Positions 10,416-20,242 of a DNA stretch of 64,000 nucleotides are shown piece after piece. Positions within the stretch are counted from its first letter, which is position 1. The number at the start of each line of letters is the position of its first letter. The notes under the pieces are model-generated. The model worked only from the letters and a program-made list of their open reading frames with translations, made no database searches and was not told the DNA's origin. The stretch covers positions 434,001 through 498,000 of the forward strand of contig NZ_UUOC01000004.1 of NCBI RefSeq assembly GCF_900590755.1. Direction: 5' to 3'. Origin of the DNA: Pseudomonas viridiflava. GTDB taxonomy: Bacteria > Pseudomonadota > Gammaproteobacteria > Pseudomonadales > Pseudomonadaceae. Made by a program: the position numbers and the translations under genes.

Positions 10416-11273
10416 TCAGCTTAGGTCGCGGTGGCGGACCTGAACATTTTTGAGGGATTGTTGCAGGACCTGACCCAGACGCTCGGTCAGGTAAACCGAA
10501 CGATGGTGCCCGCCGGTGCAGCCAATGGCAATCGTGACGTATGAGCGGTTACTGGCCGCGAAGCGCGGCAGCCACTTGTTGAGGTAGGCGAAGATGTCCT
10601 GGAACATCTCTTCGACATCAGGCTGTGCGGCCAGGTAGTCAACAACCGGCTGATCCAGGCCCGACTGCTCGCGCAGCTCTGGCTTCCAGTAAGGGTTGGG
10701 CAGGCAGCGCACGTCGAACACAAGGTCGGCATCAATAGGCATGCCACGCTTGAAACCAAAAGACTCGATCAAGAACGCCGTGCCCGGTTCAGGCTTGTTC
10801 AGCAGCCGCAGCTTGAGCGTGTCGCGAAGCTGGTACAGGTTCAGATGGGTTGTGTTGATCTTGAGATCGGCCAGATCGATGATCGGCCCCAGCAAGGTGG
10901 TTTCATCCCGGATGGCTTCGGCGAGCGAGCGATGGGCATTGCTCAGCGGATGGCGGCGGCGGGTTTCCGAGAAGCGTTTGAACAGGGTCGATTCGTCCGC
11001 ATCCAGATACAGCACATCGCACTGGATATTGCGTGACCGGACTTCTTCAAGCATTTGCGGAAAGCGGGTCAGATGGCTGGGCAGGTTGCGAGCATCAATG
11101 GAAACCGCCAGCAGAGGTTCAGCCAGTTCGGTGTTGATCAGCGCGCGTTCGGCAAGTTCGGGAAGCAGCCCGGCTGGAAGGTTGTCAACGCAGTAGAAAC
11201 CGTTGTCTTCCAATACATCCAGCGCCGTGCTTTTGCCCGAGCCTGAGCGACCGCTAACGATGATCATCCGCAT
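10416..11273 (-). CDS. rapZ: RNase adapter protein RapZ (YhbJ/YvcJ)
   Basis: 285 residues. The N-terminal Walker A is GRSGSGKST (residues 8-16), and the C-terminal domain carries the [12 protein letters not shown] signature of the RapZ family. In enterobacteria RapZ binds the small RNA GlmZ and presents it to RNase E, so controlling glucosamine-6-phosphate synthase; it also senses GlcN6P. Whether a GlmZ counterpart exists in Pseudomonas is not shown here. It lies 3 nt after ptsN. Confidence 0.94.
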   Translation of the reverse strand: MRMIIVSGRSGSGKSTALDVLEDNGFYCVDNLPAGLLPELAERALINTELAEPLLAVSIDARNLPSHLTRFPQMLEEVRSRNIQCDVLYLDADESTLFKRFSETRRRHPLSNAHRSLAEAIRDETTLLGPIIDLADLKINTTHLNLYQLRDTLKLRLLNKPEPGTAFLIESFGFKRGMPIDADLVFDVRCLPNPYWKPELREQSGLDQPVVDYLAAQPDVEEMFQDIFAYLNKWLPRFAASNRSYVTIAIGCTGGHHRSVYLTERLGQVLQQSLKNVQVRHRDLS

Positions 11274-11276
11274 GAT

Positions 11277-11741
11277 TTAATGCCCGTTCTGCTCGTCCAG
11301 TACCACTTGATAGAGCGCTTGATTGCTCTGAGCGCTACGCAGACGATCACGTACTTCTTTGCGGTCAAGCATGCTGGCTATCTGGCGCAGCAGTTCAAGG
11401 TGCGCATCGGTGGCCGCTTCCGGGACCAGCAGAACGAACAGCAGGTCAACGGGCGCGCCATCGATGGCGTCGAAATCAACAGGAGCCTCCAGATGCAGCA
11501 AGGCGCTGATCGGGGAGGCGCAGTTCTTCGTGCGGCAATGTGGAATGGCAATGCCATTACCAAAGCCGGTCGACCCCAGCTTTTCACGGGCGATAAGGCT
11601 CTCATAAACAGTTTGTTCATCCAGATCAGGCACTTCTCTGCTGATCAGGCTGGCAATTTGTTCGAGGACTTTTTTCTTGCTGCCGCCCGGCGCGTTCACG
11701 AGTGAACGGCCGGGGGTCAGGATATTTTCAATTCGGATCAT
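11277..11741 (-). CDS. ptsN: Nitrogen regulatory IIA protein PtsN (EIIA-Ntr)
   Basis: 154 residues, a PTS EIIA type-2 domain. The phosphorylated histidine is His68 in GIAIPHCR, the position known from P. putida PtsN. The protein is the output of the nitrogen PTS: depending on phosphorylation it modulates potassium transport, sigma-54 promoters, carbon overflow and polyhydroxyalkanoate storage. It lies between hpf (12 nt upstream) and rapZ. Confidence 0.95.
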   Translation of the reverse strand: MIRIENILTPGRSLVNAPGGSKKKVLEQIASLISREVPDLDEQTVYESLIAREKLGSTGFGNGIAIPHCRTKNCASPISALLHLEAPVDFDAIDGAPVDLLFVLLVPEAATDAHLELLRQIASMLDRKEVRDRLRSAQSNQALYQVVLDEQNGH

Positions 11742-11753
11742 TTTTTGGGGGTA

Positions 11754-12062
11754 TCAGCGAGCCGTCGCACCTTGAAGGTGGCCGATCTGCTTTTCCTTAT
11801 GCTTGAGCAGTTGTCTATCCAGCTTGTCGGTCAGAAGATCGATCGCGGCGTACATATCATCATGCTCCGCATTGGCGACGATCTTCCCTCCGGGGATGTG
11901 CAGGGTGGCTTCGATTTTCTGTTTCAGCTTCTCGACCTCCATGATGACCTGCACATTGGTTATTTTGTCGAAGTGGCGCTCTAATCGTCCGAGTTTCTCG
12001 TTGATGTAGTCGCGTAGCGCGTCGGTCACATCCAGTTGATGTCCACTGATGTTGACTTGCAT
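11754..12062 (-). CDS. hpf: Ribosome hibernation promoting factor (short HPF)
   Basis: 102 residues, the short form (no long-HPF C-terminal dimerisation domain). The fold pattern MQVNISGHQLDVTDALRDYI, EKLGRLERHFDKI and the basic C-terminus HKEKQIGHL fits the HPF/YfiA family. HPF binds the 30S decoding region and promotes 100S dimers in stationary phase. It is placed directly after rpoN, as usual. Confidence 0.93.
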   Translation of the reverse strand: MQVNISGHQLDVTDALRDYINEKLGRLERHFDKITNVQVIMEVEKLKQKIEATLHIPGGKIVANAEHDDMYAAIDLLTDKLDRQLLKHKEKQIGHLQGATAR

Positions 12063-12094
12063 ACCGCTTTCTCCTTATTGCCAGTGCATAAAGA

Positions 12095-12112
12095 GGCAGG
12101 CTTTTGCCTGCC
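12095..12112 (-). other. Hairpin between rpoN and hpf
   Basis: A perfect 7-bp stem GGCAGGC/GCCTGCC with a 4-nt loop in the 121-bp gap between rpoN and hpf. On the minus strand it is followed by TCTTTATG, so it is only weakly terminator-like. It could partly terminate rpoN transcripts or protect the 5' end of hpf mRNA. Confidence 0.4.
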
Positions 12113-12183
12113 ACTGGAACGCTGTGGCTAGCAACCTGGGCTGCGTACGACCTGCATGGGCAAGGTCGTTACAGGGCCTCTCG

Positions 12184-13677
12184 TCACATCAGTCGCTTAC
12201 GTTCGCTGGAGGGCGCGATGCCAAGTGATTCGCGGTACTTGGCGACTGTGCGACGGGCTACTTGAATGCCTTGTGCCTCCAGTAAACCAGCGATCTTGCT
12301 GTCACTCAACGGCTTTTTCTGATTTTCCGCGGCAACCAGTTTTTTGATGATCGCGCGAATGGCTGTGGACGAACACTCACCGCCTTCGGACGTGCTTACG
12401 TGGCTGGAAAAGAAATATTTCAGCTCGTAAATACCGCGCGGGGTATGCATGAATTTTTGCGTGGTCACGCGAGAAATCGTCGATTCGTGCATGCCGACCG
12501 CTTCAGCGATGTCATGCAGAACCAGCGGCTTCATCGCCTCGTCGCCATATTCGAGGAAGCCGCGCTGATGCTCGACGATCTGAGTGGCCACTTTCATCAG
12601 CGTTTCGTTACGGCTCTGCAGGCTCTTGATGAACCAGCGAGCTTCCTGCAACTGATTGCGCATGAAGGTGTTGTCGGCGCTGGTATCTGCCCGGCGCACG
12701 AACCCTGCGTATTGAGGATTGACCCGCAGGCGTGGCACGGACTCCTGATTGAGCTCCACCAGCCAGCGCTCGTTGTCCTTGCGTACGATCACATCGGGAA
12801 CGACATATTCGGCTTCGGTGGACTCGATTTGCGAGCCTGGACGCGGGTTTAGGCTCTGCACCAGTTCGATAACCTGGCGCAGCTCGTCTTCCTTGAGCTT
12901 CATGCGGCGCATCAGCTGCGCGTAGTCACGGCTCCCGAGCAGGTCGATAAAGTCACTGACCAGCTTTTGTGCTTCAGGCAGCCAGCGAGTCTTGGCCGGT
13001 AGCTGGCGCAATTGCAGCATCAGGCATTCGCTCAGATTGCGCGCGCCGATGCCAGCCGGTTCAAATTGCTGAATGCGGTGCAGCACGGCTTCGATCTCGT
13101 CGAGCTCGATATCAAGCTCGGGATCAAAGGCGTCGAGAATTTCTTCGAGGGTTTCGTCGAGGTAACCCTGATTGTTGATGCAGTCGATGAGGGTCACGGC
13201 GATCAGGCGGTCGGTGTCCGACATCGGTGCCAGATTCAATTGCCAGAGCAGGTGGCTTTGCAGGCTTTCACCGGCCGAGGTGCGGGTGGTGAAATCCCAC
13301 TCGTCGTCATCGTTGCTTGGCAGGCTGCTGGCGCTGGTCTGGTAAACGTCTTCCCAGGCGGTATCGACCGGCAATTCGTTGGGAATGCGCTCGTTCCAGT
13401 CGCCTTCCTCAAGGTTGTCCACGGTCGGCGCGGATTCCTGGTAGGTCGGTTCCTGAACGTCAGGGTTGGGCTTTTGCTCGATGTTGTCAGCCAGTGGATC
13501 GGCGTTATCGAAATCGTCGCCTTCTTCCTGGCGTTCCAGCATAGGATTGGACTCCAGTGCCTCCTGAATCTCCTGTTGGAGGTCCAGTGTAGACAGTTGG
13601 AGTAAGCGGATGGCCTGTTGCAGCTGCGGTGTCATCGTCAGCTGCTGGCCCATTCTCAAGACTAGCGATGGTTTCAT
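12184..13677 (-). CDS. rpoN: RNA polymerase sigma-54 factor RpoN
   Basis: 497 residues. Region I is glutamine/leucine-rich and binds activators ([27 protein letters not shown] is recognisable in the first 30 residues). An acidic region II follows (residues ~50-120), then the core-binding domain, a helix-turn-helix near residue 380, and the RpoN box [10 protein letters not shown] about 25 residues from the end, which reads the -24 promoter element. Sigma-54 controls nitrogen use, flagella, pili and other functions and needs enhancer-binding ATPases. It lies 185 bp after lptB, with its own possible promoter. Confidence 0.97.
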   Translation of the reverse strand: MKPSLVLRMGQQLTMTPQLQQAIRLLQLSTLDLQQEIQEALESNPMLERQEEGDDFDNADPLADNIEQKPNPDVQEPTYQESAPTVDNLEEGDWNERIPNELPVDTAWEDVYQTSASSLPSNDDDEWDFTTRTSAGESLQSHLLWQLNLAPMSDTDRLIAVTLIDCINNQGYLDETLEEILDAFDPELDIELDEIEAVLHRIQQFEPAGIGARNLSECLMLQLRQLPAKTRWLPEAQKLVSDFIDLLGSRDYAQLMRRMKLKEDELRQVIELVQSLNPRPGSQIESTEAEYVVPDVIVRKDNERWLVELNQESVPRLRVNPQYAGFVRRADTSADNTFMRNQLQEARWFIKSLQSRNETLMKVATQIVEHQRGFLEYGDEAMKPLVLHDIAEAVGMHESTISRVTTQKFMHTPRGIYELKYFFSSHVSTSEGGECSSTAIRAIIKKLVAAENQKKPLSDSKIAGLLEAQGIQVARRTVAKYRESLGIAPSSERKRLM

Positions 13678-13753
13678 GGCTGGGGCTTAACACCTTATTC
13701 GCCGGCGCACATGCGCCATCCACTACAGAGCGCCGGGGCGCCAACATAAGCAA

Positions 13754-13813
13754 ATTATATGCCTGAAACCGAAGTGTTTGCCTAGGGTGTGATGGCATTT
13801 AATGCTGCATCAC
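13754..13813 (-). promoter_or_regulatory. Candidate rpoN promoter with upstream inverted repeat
   Basis: On the minus strand TATAAT occurs at 13759-13754; a poor -35 (GGCAAA, 13782-13777) is 17 bp upstream. Just upstream of that, GTGATG-GCATT/AATGC-TG-CATCAC at 13789-13813 forms an 11-bp inverted repeat with a 2-nt bulge. The rest of the 185-bp lptB-rpoN gap shows only a GGCTGC/GCAGCC hairpin near 13841-13856 beside the lptB stop. Confidence 0.35.
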
Positions 13814-13862
13814 CAGAAAATACCCCAGGCCTTGGTCTTCCGGCTGCTCAGGCAGCCCGCAA

Positions 13863-14588
13863 TTACAGGCGGAACTCGTGTCCGAGGTAGACCTCTTTCA
13901 CCAGCTGGTTTGCGAGGATGGTTTCCGAGTCGCCTTCTGCGATCAATTGCCCGTCATTGACGATATAGGCCGTTTCGCAGATATCCAGAGTTTCACGGAC
14001 GTTGTGGTCAGTGATCAGCACGCCGATGCCTTTGGCCTTCAGGTGATGAATGATCTGTTTGATGTCGCCAACCGAAATGGGGTCAACACCGGCGAAAGGT
14101 TCGTCCAGCAGGATGAACTTCGGCGATGTTGCCAGAGCGCGTGCGATCTCGACGCGACGGCGTTCACCACCGGACAGGCTCATCCCGAGGTTGTCGCGGA
14201 TGTGCGTGATGTGAAATTCCTGCAGCAGGCTTTCGAGTTCCTTGTTGCGCGCGGCGCGGTCCAGCTCAGGGCGTGTTTCGAGGATCGCCATGATGTTGTC
14301 CGAGACCGACAGCTTGCGAAAGATCGAGGCTTCCTGAGGCAGATAGCCGATCCCGGCGCGAGCGCGTCCGTGCATCGGCTGGTGGCTGACGTCCAGGTCG
14401 TCGATCAGGACGCGGCCCTGATCGGCCTGTACCAGCCCGACAATCATGTAGAAACATGTGGTCTTGCCGGCACCGTTCGGGCCCAGTAGTCCAACGATCT
14501 GACCGCTTTCGATTGAAATGCTCACATCGCGAACCACTTGGCGGCTCTTGTAGCTTTTAGCCAAATGCTGGGCTTTCAGCGTCGCCAT
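13863..14588 (-). CDS. lptB: LPS export ABC transporter ATP-binding protein LptB
   Basis: 241 residues, a complete ABC ATPase: Walker [10 protein letters not shown] (residues 36-44), signature LSGGERRR, Walker [14 protein letters not shown] and switch histidine in LITDHN. LptB powers the LptB2FG complex that extracts LPS from the inner membrane. Its ATG overlaps the lptA stop by 1 nt (TAATG), so translation is coupled. Confidence 0.96.
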   Translation of the reverse strand: MATLKAQHLAKSYKSRQVVRDVSISIESGQIVGLLGPNGAGKTTCFYMIVGLVQADQGRVLIDDLDVSHQPMHGRARAGIGYLPQEASIFRKLSVSDNIMAILETRPELDRAARNKELESLLQEFHITHIRDNLGMSLSGGERRRVEIARALATSPKFILLDEPFAGVDPISVGDIKQIIHHLKAKGIGVLITDHNVRETLDICETAYIVNDGQLIAEGDSETILANQLVKEVYLGHEFRL

Positions 14589-15133
14589 TACTGGGCCTTC
14601 TGCTGGTCAGTTTTCTTTTTCGGCTGGATCACCATGTCGATGCGAGGACGTGGCGTGGTGACTTTGCTGCCACCGTTGGCGCGCCCGGCACTGACGATCT
14701 GCTTGACGGTGTCGTAGACAATTTTCTCGCCTTCGGACGTGTTGCCGTCATTGATGACCTTTGCCTTGTCGATCAGCACAATGCGGTCTTGGGCCGCGTA
14801 GTACTGGATAGTGATCGCGTAGGCCTGAACGATTGGCTTGTCCACGGCGGGCTTTTGCTCGTAATAAGCAAGGTTGCCCACTGCGGTAAATACATCGACT
14901 TCGCCCTGGGCGTTACGCGTGATGGTCACTGTATTACCGGTGATCTTCATCGAGCCCTGGGTGATGATTACGCTGCCTTTATAAGTGGCAACGCCTTTCT
15001 TGTCGTCGAGTTGTGCGTCGTCGGACTGGATGTGGATCGGCTGATCGCGATCAGTCGGCAGGGACCAGGCGCTCGCGCTTCCCAGTGCTGCGCCCAGGCC
15101 AAGCAAAAAAGGAAGGGTTTTAACGAGCCTCAT
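14588..15133 (-). CDS. lptA: LPS transport periplasmic protein LptA
   Basis: 181 residues with an N-terminal signal peptide ([20 protein letters not shown], cleavage near residue 25) and an OstA-like beta-jellyroll: [22 protein letters not shown] is the family signature. LptA forms the periplasmic bridge carrying LPS from LptC to LptD. The C-terminus is lysine/glutamine rich ([12 protein letters not shown]). It overlaps the end of lptC by 14 nt. Confidence 0.95.
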   Translation of the reverse strand: MRLVKTLPFLLGLGAALGSASAWSLPTDRDQPIHIQSDDAQLDDKKGVATYKGSVIITQGSMKITGNTVTITRNAQGEVDVFTAVGNLAYYEQKPAVDKPIVQAYAITIQYYAAQDRIVLIDKAKVINDGNTSEGEKIVYDTVKQIVSAGRANGGSKVTTPRPRIDMVIQPKKKTDQQKAQ

Positions 15134-15692
15134 ACTGTCCTCTTACGTTAGAAAGCAGGTCCATCCTGCCTTCGTTCAAATACGCTTTCATTCCCTTGGC
15201 CGTGGTCACACCGCCTGCGCCGTCGATTCTAACGGCTTGCTCGGTCTGCGCATATTGCTTCTGGGGGAATACAGTCATTCGACTGCTGGTGATAATGGTC
15301 GTACGGTTTTTCTCGTCGGTTCGTGCTACACGCACCGAATCGATCAACTCAACCTGCTCGCCGCCCGGGGAAACCTCGCCGGTCTTGCTCTGGACGTGCC
15401 AGGGGAAGAGGGCACCACGGTACATCTGCAGGTCCGGCGTGGTCAGCATCGTCACGTCGGTGGCTTTGATGTGCTCGACCTTGTCGGCGGTCATTTCGTA
15501 CTGCAACTTGCCGTCAGGCAGGTACTGCACGCTGCGGGCATTGATCGCGTAGAAGTCGATCGCACTCTCGTCAACCGCAGCACTTGGCTGATCCATGAAG
15601 CTTTCGGGGCTGATGTTCCAGTAGCCCACGGCGGCCAGCAATAATGCCAGCACGCCTAGAACAACAAACGTTCGAATTTTTTTACTGAACAT
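15120..15692 (-). CDS. lptC: LPS export protein LptC
   Basis: 190 residues: one N-terminal transmembrane helix (residues ~8-24, FVVLGVLALLLAAVGYW) followed by a periplasmic OstA-like domain. LptC sits with LptB2FG in the inner membrane and hands LPS to LptA. It lies 9 nt after kdsC and overlaps lptA, consistent with one kdsD-kdsC-lptCAB transcription unit. Confidence 0.94.
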   Translation of the reverse strand: MFSKKIRTFVVLGVLALLLAAVGYWNISPESFMDQPSAAVDESAIDFYAINARSVQYLPDGKLQYEMTADKVEHIKATDVTMLTTPDLQMYRGALFPWHVQSKTGEVSPGGEQVELIDSVRVARTDEKNRTTIITSSRMTVFPQKQYAQTEQAVRIDGAGGVTTAKGMKAYLNEGRMDLLSNVRGQYEAR

Positions 15693-15701
15693 AAATGGCT
15701 T

Positions 15702-16226
15702 CTATAAGTAGGCGGCGTGGGCGGCTTCAAGGCTGCCCTGAGCGCTCATGATCAGTTCGCAGAATTCGCGCGCGGCGCCTTCTCCGCCGCGTGCCTGTGT
15801 AATGCCGTGAGCGTGTTGCCGTACGAAACTGGCCGCATTGGCAACTGCCATGCCCAGGCCTACACGTCGTATGACCGGCAAGTCTGGCAGATCATCACCC
15901 AAATAGGCGACTTGTTCGTAATTGAGGCCCAATTGAGCCAGTAGTTCGTCGAGCACCACCAGTTTGTCTTCACGCCCTTGGTACAGGTGTTCGATGCCCA
16001 GATTCTTTGCCCGGCGTTCTACCACGGGCGTCTTGCGCCCACTGATGATAGCCGTCGTTACGCCGGATGCGATCAGCATCTTGATGCCCTGGCCGTCCAG
16101 TGTATTGAAGGTCTTGAACTCGCTGCCATCTTCCAGAAAGTACAGGCGGCCATCGGTCAGCACGCCGTCCACGTCGAAAATTGCCAGCTTGATGTTCTTG
16201 CCGCGTTGCAGCAGATCCGTGGTCAT
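15702..16226 (-). CDS. kdsC: 3-deoxy-D-manno-octulosonate 8-phosphate phosphatase KdsC
   Basis: 174 residues, a HAD-superfamily C0-type phosphatase. Motif I is FDVDGVLTDG with nucleophile Asp18 and Asp20; motif II ISGRKTP and motif IV GDDLPDLPV follow. It removes the phosphate from Kdo-8-phosphate to give Kdo for the LPS inner core. It lies 13 nt after kdsD. Confidence 0.95.
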   Translation of the reverse strand: MTTDLLQRGKNIKLAIFDVDGVLTDGRLYFLEDGSEFKTFNTLDGQGIKMLIASGVTTAIISGRKTPVVERRAKNLGIEHLYQGREDKLVVLDELLAQLGLNYEQVAYLGDDLPDLPVIRRVGLGMAVANAASFVRQHAHGITQARGGEGAAREFCELIMSAQGSLEAAHAAYL

Positions 16227-16239
16227 TTACAGGTCTCCT

Positions 16240-17214
16240 TTACATGACGCCTGCACGTAGCAGGTCCTGCAAATTGAATGCGCCGACAGGATGGTCGTTT
16301 TCATCGACGACAATCAGCGCACCGATCTTGTGATCTTCCATTATTTTCAGCGCTTCGGCTGCGAGCATTTCCGGGCGAGCGGTTTTGCCGTGCACGGTCA
16401 TCACTTCATCAATGGTGGTCAGGCGGATGTCGATGGGGCGATCCAGGGTGCGGCGCAGGTCGCCGTCCGTGAAGATGCCTGCCAGTCGTCCGTCAGCTTC
16501 AAGGATGGCCGTCATGCCAAGGCCTTTACGGGTCATTTCCATCAGCGAGTCGCGCAGCAGTGTGCCGCGCTGGACTTTAGGAAGCTGATCGCCGGTATGC
16601 ATGACGTGCTCGACCTTGAGCAGCAAGCGCCGACCCAGTGCTCCGCCTGGATGTGAAAAGGCGAAGTCCTCGGCAGTAAAACCGCGGGCTTCCAGCAAAG
16701 CGACTGCCAGAGCGTCGCCCATCACCAGTGCTGCTGTGGTTGACGAGGTCGGCGCAAGGTTCAGCGGGCAGGCTTCGTGCACCACATGGGCGTTCAGATT
16801 GACGTCGGCAGCCTTGGCCAGCGTCGACTCCGGATTGCCGGTCAGGCCGATCATCTTTATGCCCAGACGCTTGATCAGCGGCAGCAAAGTCACGATCTCT
16901 GCCGTGGTGCCCGAGTTGGACAGGGCCAGAATGATGTCTTCGGACGTGATCATGCCCATGTCACCGTGGCTGGCTTCGGCCGGGTGAACAAAAAACGAAG
17001 TGGTGCCGGTGCTCGCCAGTGTGGCTGCGATTTTCTTGCCGATATGACCGGACTTGCCCATCCCAACCACGACGACCCGGCCTTTGCTGGCCAGGATCAT
17101 CTCGCAGGCACGTACGAAATCGGCGTCGATATGGCCCAAGAGGCCTTCAACGGCTTCGATTTCGAGGCGAATAGTGCGCTGTGCTGACTGGATAAGGTCG
17201 TTGGTCTGGTTCAT
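16240..17214 (-). CDS. kdsD: Arabinose-5-phosphate isomerase KdsD
   Basis: 324 residues: an N-terminal SIS domain (residues ~40-180, GMGKSGHIGKKIAATLASTG and HPAEASHGDMG) and two C-terminal CBS domains (residues ~210-324). It converts ribulose-5-phosphate to arabinose-5-phosphate, the first committed Kdo precursor. It is the first gene of the minus-strand kds-lpt run and is divergent from mlaF. Confidence 0.95.
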   Translation of the reverse strand: MNQTNDLIQSAQRTIRLEIEAVEGLLGHIDADFVRACEMILASKGRVVVVGMGKSGHIGKKIAATLASTGTTSFFVHPAEASHGDMGMITSEDIILALSNSGTTAEIVTLLPLIKRLGIKMIGLTGNPESTLAKAADVNLNAHVVHEACPLNLAPTSSTTAALVMGDALAVALLEARGFTAEDFAFSHPGGALGRRLLLKVEHVMHTGDQLPKVQRGTLLRDSLMEMTRKGLGMTAILEADGRLAGIFTDGDLRRTLDRPIDIRLTTIDEVMTVHGKTARPEMLAAEALKIMEDHKIGALIVVDENDHPVGAFNLQDLLRAGVM

Positions 17215-17246
17215 GCGTAGAGTGATCAGGCTGCTAAAAGGCGGCG

Positions 17247-17275
17247 ATTATAGCGGTAATGCGCGAATCCCTCAC
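17247..17275 (-). promoter_or_regulatory. Candidate promoter of the kdsD-lptB operon
   Basis: A perfect minus-strand TATAAT (17252-17247) lies about 32 bp upstream of the kdsD ATG. The -35 region (GTGAGG at 17 bp) is poor, so an activator or a different sigma factor may be involved. Confidence 0.4.
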
Positions 17276-17388
17276 GTCTGATCGTCGCCAGCGGGTTAAT
17301 TGTCTTGTTCCTGTTACATATGCGCCCTCTGGAGTTGCAGGGCATGTCGCAAATAAGCGTGCGGTTACTCATTGGGCCGGGTTCGCTC

Positions 17389-17417
17389 TTGGGCGCGCCA
17401 TACTGCGGTGGTATAGT
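17389..17417 (+). promoter_or_regulatory. Candidate sigma-70 promoter of mlaFEDCB
   Basis: TTGGGC at 17389-17394 and TATAGT at 17412-17417 with 17-bp spacing, 87 bp before the mlaF ATG. It is the best-scoring pair by eye in the 289-bp kdsD/mlaF divergent region. Confidence 0.5.
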
Positions 17418-17503
17418 TCGCGGCTTGTTCGGTCTACCTAGACAGCATGTCGCCCGCCAGAGGCCCGGCAGCTGAGCGTAAGGCTGTATCGCAAGGAGTT
17501 TAG

Positions 17504-18313
17504 ATGAGCGCCGATAACGCCTACGCGATCGAGTTGAAGGGCGTGTCCTTCAAGCGCGGTACGCGCAGCATCTTCGAAAATATCGATATTCGCATTCCCC
17601 GTGGCAAAGTCACCGGCATCATGGGGCCTTCGGGCAGCGGCAAGACCACTCTACTGCGTCTGATGGGTGCCCAGTTGCGGCCCACAGCAGGCCAGGTGTG
17701 GGTCAACGGCCAGAATTTGCCCGAACTGTCGCGTAGCGATCTGTTCGATGCACGCAAGCACATGGGGGTTCTGTTTCAGAGCGGTGCCCTGTTCACGGAT
17801 CTCGATGTGTTCGAGAACGTGGCGTTCCCGTTGCGTGTCCATACCCAGCTGCCGGAAGAAATGATCCGGGACATCGTGCTGCTTAAATTGCAGGCGGTGG
17901 GGTTGCGTGGCGCCCTCGAATTGATGCCTGACGAGCTGTCCGGCGGCATGAAGCGTCGGGTCGCGCTCGCCCGGGCCATTGCCCTCGACCCGCAGATTCT
18001 GATGTATGACGAACCGTTCGTGGGGCAGGACCCGATTGCTATGGGTGTTCTGGTCCGCTTGATCAAACTGCTTAATGATGCGCTGGGCATCACCAGTGTC
18101 GTGGTGTCCCATGATCTGGACGAGACCGCCAGCATTGCCGATTACCTTTATGTGGTTGGCGATGGGCAGGTACTGGGGCAGGGCACGCCGCAGGAACTGA
18201 TGAGCTCGGATAACCCGCGCATTCGTCAGTTCATGACCGGCGACCCGGACGGGCCTGTGCCGTTTCACTATCCGGCAGCGGATTATCGCGAAGATCTTTT
18301 GGGGAAGCGCTGA
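17504..18313 (+). CDS. mlaF: Phospholipid ABC transporter ATP-binding protein MlaF
   Basis: 269 residues: Walker [10 protein letters not shown], signature LSGGMKRR, Walker [14 protein letters not shown] (Gln in place of the common Leu/Val is usual for MlaF) and VVSHD switch. An AAGGAG ribosome binding site precedes it. MlaF drives the MlaFEDB complex, which moves phospholipids between inner membrane and MlaC to keep the outer leaflet free of phospholipid; in P. putida the operon is called ttg2 and affects solvent tolerance. Its stop overlaps the mlaE start by 1 nt. Confidence 0.96.
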   Translation: MSADNAYAIELKGVSFKRGTRSIFENIDIRIPRGKVTGIMGPSGSGKTTLLRLMGAQLRPTAGQVWVNGQNLPELSRSDLFDARKHMGVLFQSGALFTDLDVFENVAFPLRVHTQLPEEMIRDIVLLKLQAVGLRGALELMPDELSGGMKRRVALARAIALDPQILMYDEPFVGQDPIAMGVLVRLIKLLNDALGITSVVVSHDLDETASIADYLYVVGDGQVLGQGTPQELMSSDNPRIRQFMTGDPDGPVPFHYPAADYREDLLGKR

Positions 18314-19110
18314 TGCGCAAGAAGTCATTAATGGAGCGGATTCGCCTGCTGGGGCGAGCCGCAATCGACATTGTCACGGTATTTGGCCGCTCAGGAATCT
18401 TCCTGGTCCACGCCTTGTTCGGGCGCGGCGGCATCAGCGGCGGTTTTCAGCTGCTGGTCAAGCAACTGTATTCAGTGGGCGTTATGTCCCTGGCGATCAT
18501 TGTCGTCTCGGGCATGTTCATCGGCATGGTGTTGTCGCTGCAGGGATTCAGCATTCTCGCCAAATATGGCTCCGAGCAGGCAGTCGGTCAGATGGTCGCA
18601 TTGACGCTGCTGCGTGAACTTGGTCCCGTCGTCACTGCCTTATTGTTTGCCGGTCGCGCAGGTTCTGCCTTGACCGCTGAAATCGGCAACATGAAATCCA
18701 CCGAGCAGTTGTCCAGCCTGGAGATGATTGGTGTCGACCCGCTCAAGTACATCGTTGCGCCGCGGCTCTGGGCCGGGTTCATCTCGCTGCCGTTGCTGGC
18801 GATGATCTTCAGCGTCGTCGGCATCTGGGGAGGTTCCTGGGTGGCCATTGACTGGTTGGGCGTCTATGAAGGCTCCTTCTGGTCGAACATGCAAAACAGT
18901 GTTTCTTTTAGCGGCGATGTGATCAATGGCGTTATCAAGAGCGTCGTATTTGCCTTTGTTGTGACCTGGATCGCCGTGTTCCAGGGTTACGATTGCGAGC
19001 CCACTTCAGAGGGGATCAGTCGCGCCACGACCAAAACAGTCGTATATGCCTCGCTGGCCGTACTGGGCCTGGACTTTATTCTGACCGCCTTGATGTTTGG
19101 AGATTTCTGA
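18313..19110 (+). CDS. mlaE: Phospholipid ABC transporter permease MlaE
   Basis: 265 residues, MlaE/TrbB-type permease with about five hydrophobic helices. Family blocks visible: [44 protein letters not shown] (part quoted) and the C-terminal [18 protein letters not shown]. It is the membrane part of the Mla transporter. The stop overlaps the mlaD start by 1 nt. Confidence 0.96.
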   Translation: MRKKSLMERIRLLGRAAIDIVTVFGRSGIFLVHALFGRGGISGGFQLLVKQLYSVGVMSLAIIVVSGMFIGMVLSLQGFSILAKYGSEQAVGQMVALTLLRELGPVVTALLFAGRAGSALTAEIGNMKSTEQLSSLEMIGVDPLKYIVAPRLWAGFISLPLLAMIFSVVGIWGGSWVAIDWLGVYEGSFWSNMQNSVSFSGDVINGVIKSVVFAFVVTWIAVFQGYDCEPTSEGISRATTKTVVYASLAVLGLDFILTALMFGDF

Positions 19111-19577
19111 TGCAAAACCGCACCATCGAAACCGGTGTCGGCCTGTTCCTGCTGGCCGGGATTTTGGCTCTGCTCCTGCTTGCCCTGCGCGTCAGCGGTC
19201 TGAGCGCCAGTGCCACCACCGACAGCTATAAACTTTATGCAAATTTCGACAATATCGCCGGTTTGACTGTCAGAGCTAAGGTCAGCATGGCGGGCGTCAC
19301 GATTGGCAAGGTCACGGCGATCGATCTGGATCGCGATACCTTCACTGGTCGGGTAACGATGGAAGTGCAGAAAAAGGTGGATAACCTGCCTATTGATTCC
19401 ACTGCATCGATCCTGACGGCCGGTTTGCTGGGTGAGAAATATGTGGGTATCAGCGTCGGTGGCGACGACGGGTTGCTCAAGGATGGCAGCACCATCCATG
19501 ACACGCAGTCGTCCCTGGTGCTGGAAGACCTGATCGGAAAATTCCTGCTCAATACCGTGAGTAAAGACGCTAAATGA
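19110..19577 (+). CDS. mlaD: Phospholipid-binding MCE protein MlaD
   Basis: 155 residues from ATG 19110 ([17 protein letters not shown]). One N-terminal transmembrane helix (residues ~8-26) is followed by a single MCE domain (YKLYANFDNIAGLTVRAKV to about residue 115). MlaD forms a hexameric ring on the periplasmic face with a lipid channel. A longer upstream frame overlaps mlaE and is rejected because TGATG coupling gives the start. Confidence 0.95.
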   Translation: MQNRTIETGVGLFLLAGILALLLLALRVSGLSASATTDSYKLYANFDNIAGLTVRAKVSMAGVTIGKVTAIDLDRDTFTGRVTMEVQKKVDNLPIDSTASILTAGLLGEKYVGISVGGDDGLLKDGSTIHDTQSSLVLEDLIGKFLLNTVSKDAK

Positions 19578-19588
19578 GGAGCTTTTAC

Positions 19589-20242
19589 ATGATCTCTATC
19601 GTGCGCCGTGGTCTGCTGGTGTTGCTGGCATTGTTACCGATGCTTGGCAATGCTGCCGCCACACCGTCCGCTCATGATCTGGTGGATCGCACCACCAAGG
19701 AATTGCTGAGCGATCTGGCAGCGAACAAAGAACAATACAAGAGCAATCCAAGCGCCTTTTATGACGCTTTGAATCGCATTGTCGGGCCTGTTGTCGATGC
19801 TGACGGCATTTCCAAAAGCATCATGACCGTCAAGTATTCGCGCAACGCTTCGCCGGCCCAGATGCAGCGCTTCCAGGAAAACTTCAAGCGCAGCCTGATG
19901 CAGTTCTACGGCAACGCACTTCTGGAATACAACAATCAGGGCATCACTGTTTCCCCGGAAAAATCCGAAGGGGCTGATCGCACCAGCGTTGACATGCAGG
20001 TCAAGGGCAACAATGGCGCTGTTTATCCAGTCTCCTACACCCTGGTCAAACTGGGCGGTGAATGGAAGGTGCGTAACGTGATCATCAACGGCATCAATAT
20101 AGGCAAGCTGTTCCGTGACCAGTTCGCGGACTCCATGCAGCGCAACGGCAACGATCTGGATAACACCATCAACAATTGGGCTGGCGAAGTAGCCAAGGCG
20201 AAAGAAGTGACCGCCGAAGCTGCTGAAAAGGCTGCCCAATGA
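19589..20242 (+). CDS. mlaC: Periplasmic phospholipid-binding protein MlaC
   Basis: 217 residues from ATG 19589, chosen because GAGGAG at 19576-19581 lies 7 nt upstream; an ATG at 19574 overlapping the mlaD stop is the alternative. A signal peptide covers residues 1-23 (cleavage after AAA). The mature part is the Tol_Tol_Ttg2 family fold (AHDLVDRTTKELLSDL, then VSYTLVKLGGEWKVRNVIINGIN in part). MlaC ferries phospholipid between MlaA at the outer membrane and MlaFEDB. Confidence 0.94.
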   Translation: MISIVRRGLLVLLALLPMLGNAAATPSAHDLVDRTTKELLSDLAANKEQYKSNPSAFYDALNRIVGPVVDADGISKSIMTVKYSRNASPAQMQRFQENFKRSLMQFYGNALLEYNNQGITVSPEKSEGADRTSVDMQVKGNNGAVYPVSYTLVKLGGEWKVRNVIINGINIGKLFRDQFADSMQRNGNDLDNTINNWAGEVAKAKEVTAEAAEKAAQ

